In this document: piece after piece, positions 32,492 through 39,940 of the stretch
Position numbering within the stretch: position 1 is the first letter of the stretch
Layout of the letters: each line of letters begins with the position of its first letter
Origin: Micromonospora yasonensis
Lineage (GTDB): Bacteria > Actinomycetota > Actinomycetes > Mycobacteriales > Micromonosporaceae
Direction: 5' to 3'
Length of the DNA stretch: 39,940 nucleotides
Assembly: GCF_026013475.1 (NCBI RefSeq)
Contig: NZ_JAPDPH010000046.1
Span: 1 to 39,940, forward strand
Notes under the pieces: model-generated
What the model saw: only the letters and a program-made list of their open reading frames with translations
The model's database searches: none
Told to the model about the DNA's origin: nothing
Translations under genes and position numbers: made by a program

Positions 32492-32633
32492 CGAACGACC
32501 TCTCCGTAAAGACCATGGATGGGCTGACCCTCCGCTGCCGACGACGGGTCGGGCAACGGATCGAGACCGGCGGCTTCCTTCCATGGCGTAAAACCGCCAC
32601 ACTTGATCACCGTCGAGGCGGCGGAGGCGTGAC
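32492..32633. promoter_or_regulatory. Divergent control region, subtilase and its putative regulator
   Basis: This 142-base gap holds two related sites: GTAAAGACCATGG (32506-32518) and CCATGGCGTAAAA (32581-32593). Both combine the palindrome CCATGG with GTAAA in opposite order, 63 bases apart. They could be operators for the regulator encoded just downstream. No clear -35/-10 pair is visible. The regulator has GGAGG 6 bases before its ATG. Confidence 0.4.
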
Positions 32634-33632
32634 ATGGTGCTGGGCGTGCTGGGGCTGACCAGGGAGGAGTCGACGGCGTACCGCGCCCTGGTGTCGATGG
32701 CCTCCGCCGCACCCGCCGAGCTGGCCGGCCAGGTCGGCGGCGACGAGGGCGAGGCGGCCCGACTCCTCGGGGTGCTGGAACGCAAGGGGCTGGCCGCGCG
32801 CAGCGTCGGCGACACCGCCCGCTTCGTCGCGTCGCCGCCGGCCACCGCGTTCGGCGCGCTGCTGCTGCAACGGCAGAACGAGCTGCGCCTGGCCGAGCTG
32901 GAGCTGGGCTCGCTGACCGAGCTCTACCGGGCGGCGAGCGCCGGGCGGGGCGTCGCCGAGGTGGTCGATGTGATCATCGGTGCACCGGCCCTACGGCAAC
33001 GTCTGGAGCAGCTCCAGCTCGGCGCCCGGTCGGAGGTGATGACCTTCGTCAAGGCGCCGGTGGCGATCATCAGCGGCGCGGAGAACACCGCCGAGGACGC
33101 CGCCGTGGCCCGGGGCGTGCGCTACCGGGTGCTGCTGGAACGGGCGATGCTCGACGAGGATGTCGACATCGAGGGGCTGGTGGCCGCCCGCAACGCCGGC
33201 GAGGACATCCGGATCGCGGAGAGCCTGCCGCTGAAGCTGTTCATCGTGGACCGGGAGATCGCCATCGTCCCGCTGATCGGATCGTCGGACGTGGCCACCA
33301 CCGGGGCTCTGCTGGTGCACCGGAGCGGCCTGCTGGACGCTCTCATCGCGCTCTTCGAACTGGAGTGGGCGGCGGCCACCGAGGTGACCACCTCGGCGGA
33401 CGAATTCCCCGGGACCGGGGTGGACGACCTGGACGTTCAGATCCTCACGCTGCTGCTGACCGGGTTGACCGACCAGGCGGTCGCCGGTCATCTGCGGACG
33501 TCCCTGCGGACCGTGCAACGCCGCGTCCGCCGACTGATGGACCTGGCCGGGGTGCAGACCCGGATGCAGCTCGGTTACCAGGCGGCCCGGCTGGGCTGGC
33601 TGCCGAGCCAGCTGGCGCACCGCCGGGGGTAA
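32634..33632 (+). CDS. Transcriptional regulator: TrmB-like N-terminus, LuxR-type HTH C-terminus
   Basis: A 332-residue cytoplasmic regulator. Residues 1 to about 75 look like a TrmB/MarR-type winged helix (LGLTREESTAYRALVSMA). The middle, with EVVDVIIGAPALRQRLEQLQ and LKLFIVDREIAIVPLIGSSD, resembles the phospholipase-D-like sensor fold seen in this group. The C-terminal 60 residues are a LuxR-type helix-turn-helix (ILTLLLTGLTDQAVAGHLRT, then SLRTVQRRVRRLMDLAGV). It lies divergent to the secreted subtilase, which it probably controls. Ligand unknown. GGAGG precedes ATG 32634. Confidence 0.88.
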   Translation: MVLGVLGLTREESTAYRALVSMASAAPAELAGQVGGDEGEAARLLGVLERKGLAARSVGDTARFVASPPATAFGALLLQRQNELRLAELELGSLTELYRAASAGRGVAEVVDVIIGAPALRQRLEQLQLGARSEVMTFVKAPVAIISGAENTAEDAAVARGVRYRVLLERAMLDEDVDIEGLVAARNAGEDIRIAESLPLKLFIVDREIAIVPLIGSSDVATTGALLVHRSGLLDALIALFELEWAAATEVTTSADEFPGTGVDDLDVQILTLLLTGLTDQAVAGHLRTSLRTVQRRVRRLMDLAGVQTRMQLGYQAARLGWLPSQLAHRRG

Positions 33633-33705
33633 AGACCGGCGCAGCGCCGACCGACATCCCGGAGGACGGGCCCCGGCTGGGATACCGTCACACCTCGGGG
33701 AGGAG

Positions 33706-36324
33706 ATGTCGGCCTCGGGAAGTGAGGTGGACGCGATGGCGAGTCCGAAGGCGCGAGCCGGTCGGGCCGCCGTCCTGCACCGGCGGGCGGAGGCGGCCGC
33801 GAGGGCCGCCGCCGGCATCCTCGACGAGATCCGGCCCGCCCCGGCCGACCACCACCGGCAGTACGAGCTGGCCGAGCGGCTGCGCGAAGCGGCGGCACTC
33901 GCCGCGCCCGGCTGGGCGGGCGCCGCGCTGGACAGCCTGACCGTGTCGACTCTGCCCGGCGACGGCCCGCCGCCCCTGGTCCGGGTGGGGACCGCCGCGC
34001 CGCTGGACGACGCCCGGTTCCCCGCACTGGTGCCGTTGTTCGGCAGTGGGCACCTGGCCGTCGACACCGACGCCGACGACCCGCGGGTGGCCGGGCTGCT
34101 CCGCGCCCTCCTGCTGCGGCTCCTCGCCGCCACCCCGGCCGGCGCGTTGCTGGTCCGCGCGGTCGACGGCACCGGCTCGGCGGACACCTTCGCCGGCTTC
34201 GCGGCACTGGCCGACGCGGGCCTGCTGCCGCCGCCCGCCGCCGACCCGACCGGGCTGCGGGTGGTCCTCGCCGAGGCCGAGCAATGGGTGGCCGCCGGCA
34301 CGGCCCGGCAGCGCGGGCTGCGACAACTTCAGCTCGGCGCGTCTGACGCCGCGCCGCGACCTGAGGCCGTCGCTGAAGCCGTCGCTCGAGCCGTCGACCG
34401 CACGATGCTGCTGGTGGTGGCCGCCCTGCCGGACGGCACGGCGCCGTCCGACCTGGACCGGATCGCGGACCTCGCGGCCCGGGGGCACCGGGCCGGCCTG
34501 CACCTGGTGGTGGCCGGCTGGCCGGGCGGCACCCCGCTGCCGCAGGCCACCACGCTCGCGGTGCGCACCGCGTACGCGCTGGTCGGCGATCCGCCGGTGG
34601 CCGCGCTCGGCAGCCCCGGGGCGGAGCCGCCGGGCGGGCTGAACTCCCCGGTCTTCGTCGAGGAGGACCCGCCGGCGACGCTGGTCACTGGGGTCTGCCG
34701 CCGGCTGGCCCAGCAGATCGAGGACGGCTCCCGGCTCACCCTGACCGACCTGCTGCCCACGGGCGACCACTGGTCGGAGAGCTCCGCCGACGGTCTCGCC
34801 ACCATGGTCGGCGACGCCGCGGGGCGGCCGGTCAGCCTCGGCTTCACCGAGCTGACCCCGCACTGGCTGGTCAGCGGCCGGTCCGGGGCGGGCCGTTCGG
34901 CGTTCCTCACCAACGTCCTGTTCGGGTTGACCGCCCGGTACGGCCCCGACGAGCTGCTCCTCTACCTGGCCGACCTCGGCGAGGGCGAGTCCTTCGTGGA
35001 GTTCCTCCAGACCGAGCGGGACCGCTCCTGGGTGCCCCAGGTCCGGGCCGCCGGGATGGCCGCCGACCGGGAGTACGTGGCGGACCTGCTCGGCGAACTG
35101 GAGGCGGAGCTACGCCGCCGCGAGGAGGCCGGCCGTCGAGCCGGCGGCCAGCGGTACGCGGAGCTGCGCCAGCACCAGGCGCTGCCCCGGATCGTCTGCG
35201 TGATCGAGAACTTCCCGCTGCTGCTGCGCGAGCGGGACCGGCTCGCCGCCGACCTGCTGGCCCGGCTGGACGGGCTGGCCCGAGCCGCCCGGGCGTACGG
35301 GATTCATCTGGTCCTGGCCGGCGCGGGTGACCTCGGCATCGGCGGACCGCGCGACCCGCTGCTCGGCCAGTTCCCGGTCCGGGTGGCGCTCCCCGGCGGG
35401 TCGGCGGTGCTGGAGCCGACGAACGACGCGGCGGCCGGGCTGCCGGTGGGCAGCGCGGTGGTGAACACGGCCGGCGGGCTCGGTGGCCCGCGCGGCGCGA
35501 CCCGGGGCCACGAGCGGATGATCCGGTTCCCGGATCCGCACCAGGAGCCGGACGTCCTCGCCGACCTGCGGCACCGGCTCTGGTCGGCGCGGCCGGAGGG
35601 GGCCGCTCCACCAGTGGTCTTCGCCGGGTACGCGCGACCACTGCTCGCCAACGACCCACACCACCGGGCCGCGCTGGCCGGCCGGGCGCACGCCCCGGCC
35701 GCACTGCTCGGCCGGGCGGTGGACGTGCACCGCTCCACGGTGGCCGTGCCGCTCGGGCCGGCGGCCGGCCGGAACCTGGCCGTGCTGGGACGGGACGAGG
35801 AGGCGGAGCGGCTGCTGGTGACGGCGGCCCGGAGCGCCGCGGTGCAGCAGGGCCGGACCCGGTTCGTGCTGGCGCCGCTGGCCAACGGCTCGGCCGAGCC
35901 GGCGGCGGCGCTCGCCACCGAGCTGGCCGAGCGGCACGAGGTGGCGACGGTGGACCTGGTCGGGTTGCGGACCGCCCTGGCCGCGGCCGACCCCGGCTAC
36001 CTGGTGGTGTTCGGGCTGGACGTGCCGGACGCCACCGAGCTGCCGCCCGAGTTGCTGCGGGCGCTGCTGCTGGAGGGGCCGCCGGCCGGACGGCACCTGC
36101 TCGGCTGGTGGCGGTCGGTCGGGCCGCTGGCCGGGCTGCTCGGCCCGGAGGGCGAGGTGGACAAGCTGACCGCGGTCGTGGTGACGGACGTGTCGGGCGG
36201 CCGGTTGGAGCAGCTCTTCGACCGGCCGGTGTCGTGGCGACCGCGGCCCGGACGGGCGATGCTCTGGGACGGCTCGGGTGAGCGGGGGACGGTCCTGGTG
36301 CCGTTCGGGGAGGAGCCGTCGTGA
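33706..36324 (+). CDS. FtsK/SpoIIIE-like protein with degraded ATPase motifs
   Basis: An 872-residue protein. The centre resembles FtsK/SpoIIIE/EccC ATPase modules: HWLVSGRSGAGRSAFLTNVL (Walker A position, about 391-398), LLYLADLGEGESFVEFL, REYVADLLGELEAELRRRE, PRIVCVIENFPLLL (Walker B position, about 500), and GQFPVRVALPGGSAVLEPTN. Key changes are visible: the Walker A lysine is arginine (GAGRS instead of GxGKS/T), and the usual D-E of Walker B is E-N. A second C-terminal module (NLAVLGRDEEAERLLVTAAR) has no P-loop at all. It may bind but not hydrolyse ATP. ATG 33706 sits almost on GGGGAGGAG; ATG 33736 is a plausible alternative. It overlaps the next gene (GTGA). Confidence 0.82.
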   Translation: MSASGSEVDAMASPKARAGRAAVLHRRAEAAARAAAGILDEIRPAPADHHRQYELAERLREAAALAAPGWAGAALDSLTVSTLPGDGPPPLVRVGTAAPLDDARFPALVPLFGSGHLAVDTDADDPRVAGLLRALLLRLLAATPAGALLVRAVDGTGSADTFAGFAALADAGLLPPPAADPTGLRVVLAEAEQWVAAGTARQRGLRQLQLGASDAAPRPEAVAEAVARAVDRTMLLVVAALPDGTAPSDLDRIADLAARGHRAGLHLVVAGWPGGTPLPQATTLAVRTAYALVGDPPVAALGSPGAEPPGGLNSPVFVEEDPPATLVTGVCRRLAQQIEDGSRLTLTDLLPTGDHWSESSADGLATMVGDAAGRPVSLGFTELTPHWLVSGRSGAGRSAFLTNVLFGLTARYGPDELLLYLADLGEGESFVEFLQTERDRSWVPQVRAAGMAADREYVADLLGELEAELRRREEAGRRAGGQRYAELRQHQALPRIVCVIENFPLLLRERDRLAADLLARLDGLARAARAYGIHLVLAGAGDLGIGGPRDPLLGQFPVRVALPGGSAVLEPTNDAAAGLPVGSAVVNTAGGLGGPRGATRGHERMIRFPDPHQEPDVLADLRHRLWSARPEGAAPPVVFAGYARPLLANDPHHRAALAGRAHAPAALLGRAVDVHRSTVAVPLGPAAGRNLAVLGRDEEAERLLVTAARSAAVQQGRTRFVLAPLANGSAEPAAALATELAERHEVATVDLVGLRTALAAADPGYLVVFGLDVPDATELPPELLRALLLEGPPAGRHLLGWWRSVGPLAGLLGPEGEVDKLTAVVVTDVSGGRLEQLFDRPVSWRPRPGRAMLWDGSGERGTVLVPFGEEPS

Positions 36325-37013
36325 CCGCGACCGTGCCGACGCCCCGCGCCGGACAGCCGAACACCGAGGCCGACCCGGTGGGGTCGGCCTGGGCCGACTA
36401 CGTGGCCGCCGCCCGGCAGCTCGACGGGGTCCGCCGGGCCGCGGCGACCGCCGCGGGCGAGCAGGCCCGCTCGGTGGCGGCGGCCCGGGAGGAGCTGGCC
36501 GCCGTACGGGAACAGCTCGCCCCGCAGCAGTCCCGGCTGCGCGAGCTGGGCGTACCGGCGATCTCGCTGGTGCCGACGCCGCCCGAGGTGAGCGAGTCGG
36601 CCCGGTCGATGGCGGGCGGGCCGGCGGCCGTGCTGGCCGCCCTGCGCAGCGCCCGTGGCTGGGCCGAGTCGGCGGAGGACACGCTCGCCGCCCGAGGCCT
36701 GCCCCGGCTGGCCCGCTGGCCGGCACGGCCCCGCAATCTGCTGGTGTACGGGCCGCTGGCGGTGCTGGTCCCGCTGGTCCAGCTGCTGCTCTTCGCCGCC
36801 ACCGGCACCGGCCCGGTGAGCATCGCGGCGCTGGTGGTCGGGCTGCCGTTGCCGGCGGTCGCGTTCATGGCGGGCTGGCTGGCCGTGGGCCGGCTGTTCC
36901 GGCCCCACCCCGAGGACCGGGTGGACCGGACGCCCCGCTTCGGCGCGCTGGTCTGTCTGGTCCCGGCGGTGCTGGCCACCGCCGGCCTGGTCCTGGCGAT
37001 GTTCCCCGGCTGA
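36321..37013 (+). CDS. Coiled-coil membrane protein coupled to the FtsK-like gene
   Basis: A 230-residue protein starting with GTG 36321, which overlaps the previous stop by 4 bases. Residues about 22-80 form a probable coiled coil (DYVAAARQLDGVRRAAAT, ARSVAAAREELAAVREQLA). Residues about 135-230 hold three or four membrane helices (LLVYGPLAVLVPLVQLLLFA; IAALVVGLPLPAVAFMAGWL; ALVCLVPAVLATAGLVLAMF). No family recognised. Coupled translation with the FtsK-like protein suggests a two-part complex: a membrane anchor with coiled-coil and a P-loop-derived partner. Convergent with folE, 30 bases apart. Confidence 0.78.
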   Translation: MTATVPTPRAGQPNTEADPVGSAWADYVAAARQLDGVRRAAATAAGEQARSVAAAREELAAVREQLAPQQSRLRELGVPAISLVPTPPEVSESARSMAGGPAAVLAALRSARGWAESAEDTLAARGLPRLARWPARPRNLLVYGPLAVLVPLVQLLLFAATGTGPVSIAALVVGLPLPAVAFMAGWLAVGRLFRPHPEDRVDRTPRFGALVCLVPAVLATAGLVLAMFPG

Positions 37014-37042
37014 GCGCGCCTCACCCGGCCCCTCCCTACGCC

Positions 37043-37618
37043 TCAGCGCGGGATGATCAGAGACATCGCCTCGGCGCGTGACTTGGCATCGCGCTGGAAG
37101 GTGCCGCGTACCGCCGAGGTGATGGTCACGGCGCCGGACTTCTGGATGCCGCGCATCGCCATGCACATGTGCTCGCACTCGAGCACCACCACGACGCCGC
37201 GCGGTTCCAGCTTGCTCATCAGCAGGTCGGCGATCTGCGAGGTGAGCCGCTCCTGCACCTGCGGGCGCCGGGCGAAGACCTCGACCAGCCGGGCCAGCTT
37301 GGACAGGCCGGTGATCCGGCCGTCCGGCCCGGGGATGTAGCCGATGTGCGCGCTGCCCCGGAACGGGAGCAGGTGGTGCTCGCAGAGGCTGGTCACGTCG
37401 ATGTCGCGGACCAGCACCAGCTCCTCGTGGTTGGCCTCGAACGTCGTGCTGAGCACGTGCGCCGGGTCGACCCGCAGGCCGGCGAAGAGCTCGGCGTACG
37501 CGCGGGCGACCCGGGCCGGGGTCTGCTGGAGGCCGTCCCGGTCCGGGTCCTCGCCAACGGCGATGAGGATCTCCCGGACCGCCTTCTCGATCCGGGCGAG
37601 GTCGACGGCCTCCTCCAC
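37043..37618 (-). CDS. folE: GTP cyclohydrolase I
   Basis: FolE makes dihydroneopterin triphosphate from GTP, the first step of folate synthesis. The 191-residue product from GTG 37618 has [20 protein letters not shown], the zinc site [10 protein letters not shown] (Cys and His) and [15 protein letters not shown] (second Cys), and [12 protein letters not shown]. All catalytic parts are present. The frame stays open upstream to 37748 with protein-like sequence ([20 protein letters not shown]) but has no ATG, GTG or TTG. A CTG at 37747 overlaps the ftsH stop (CTGA) and could be a rare start adding 43 residues. ftsH lies directly upstream on the same strand. Confidence 0.93.
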   Translation of the reverse strand: MEEAVDLARIEKAVREILIAVGEDPDRDGLQQTPARVARAYAELFAGLRVDPAHVLSTTFEANHEELVLVRDIDVTSLCEHHLLPFRGSAHIGYIPGPDGRITGLSKLARLVEVFARRPQVQERLTSQIADLLMSKLEPRGVVVVLECEHMCMAMRGIQKSGAVTITSAVRGTFQRDAKSRAEAMSLIIPR

Positions 37619-37743
37619 CGGCCGCCCGGTCAGCTTGCCGCTGATCAGGCGCGCGGCGACGAAGTCAAGGCTGTCGTCACCGTCGGGCTCGGTCGCGGAG
37701 ACGGCCAGCTCCCGGTCGTGGGAGCTGGCCGTCGGGTCGGTGC

Positions 37744-39759
<2,016 letters not shown>

Positions 39760-39940
39760 GCTGTTGTCGGGCACCGAGGCGCCCGCATCCTCCTGATCGA
39801 CGTCCTGACCGTCTGAATGGTGTCGCCGCCTCGGGCGGCGGCCGCAGCCGCCGTGCGGGCCGGCCCCGACCCCGGGACGCGCCAACTGCCGCGCCGCGGT
39901 CATTCGACGGTACACCGTTCGTGCCAGATGTGAGCTTGCG
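39760..39940 (-). other. ftsH upstream region with overlapping hairpins
   Basis: No gene seen in these 181 bases up to the window edge. Three segments can pair in two exclusive ways: 39824-39830 with 39834-39840 (7 bp), or 39837-39842 with 39847-39852 (6 bp). On the minus strand they lie about 65-95 bases before the ftsH ATG. They may be a terminator of an upstream gene or part of the leader. No clear promoter found. Confidence 0.3.

Noticed and set aside
29480..32509. A 1009-codon open frame on the plus strand opposite the subtilase
   Set aside because: It is the mirror of a strongly recognised protease gene; its product is Gly/Arg/Val-rich without domains, as expected for antisense frames in high-GC DNA.
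34907..36364. A 485-codon minus-strand frame opposite the FtsK-like gene
   Set aside because: Composition is almost only Ala, Pro, Arg and Gly, typical of a shadow frame.

Overview
The window looks like core chromosome of a high-GC actinomycete, most likely Micromonospora or a close relative in the Micromonosporaceae. The reasons are the very high G+C with G/C-ending codons, frequent GTG starts, and the actinobacterial gene order (panD-panC-DUF2520, folP-folB-folK-DUF3180, folE-ftsH). This assignment rests on recognised protein families, not on a database search. I see no rRNA, tRNA, CRISPR array, integrase or transposase.

Left part (1-9112). On the minus strand lie a lipoprotein cut by the window edge, panD, panC and a Rossmann/DUF2520 protein (pantothenate/CoA precursor supply). 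On the plus strand is a MidA/NDUFAF7-type methyltransferase. A PadR regulator plus a MacB-like ABC exporter pair (minus) separates it from a stand-alone NuoD-like gene (plus). The mitochondrial relative of the methyltransferase modifies the NuoD homologue of complex I, so these two genes may be enzyme and substrate. The methyltransferase carries two in-frame hairpin-bearing insertions.

Middle-left (9122-19282). This holds a Trp-rich disordered membrane protein; an osmoprotectant (betaine/choline-type) ABC importer whose permease and ATPase genes start back to back 2 bp apart; small unknown genes; an orphan sugar-permease-like protein; and the folate cluster DUF3180-folK-folB-folP, with folP, folB and folK joined by 4-bp overlaps. 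The binding protein of the importer appears circularly permuted: the segment that normally ends the family comes first.

Centre (19283-28023). A 355-base gene-free region with a promoter and a probable structured leader precedes a tightly packed plus-strand operon resembling a minimal, Gram-positive type IV secretion system. It has a small VirB2-like membrane protein, a PrgI/VirB3-like protein, an 18-residue bridging micro-ORF, a VirB4-type ATPase with a long disordered N-terminus, a TrbL/VirB6-like membrane protein, a VirB8/TcpC-like protein, a two-domain murein hydrolase and an unknown protein with an internal duplication. No relaxase, coupling ATPase or integrase is visible, so a chromosomally fixed secretion or envelope machine is my leading idea. 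This is the best candidate here for an under-described system.

Right part (28030-39940). This holds an NTF2-like single-pass protein, a large secreted subtilase with a divergent TrmB/LuxR-type regulator, an FtsK/SpoIIIE-like protein with degraded ATPase motifs overlapping a coiled-coil membrane protein, then folE and ftsH. Three strong hairpins without U-tracts (4494-4519, 10956-11009, 28734-28768) sit where terminators are expected.
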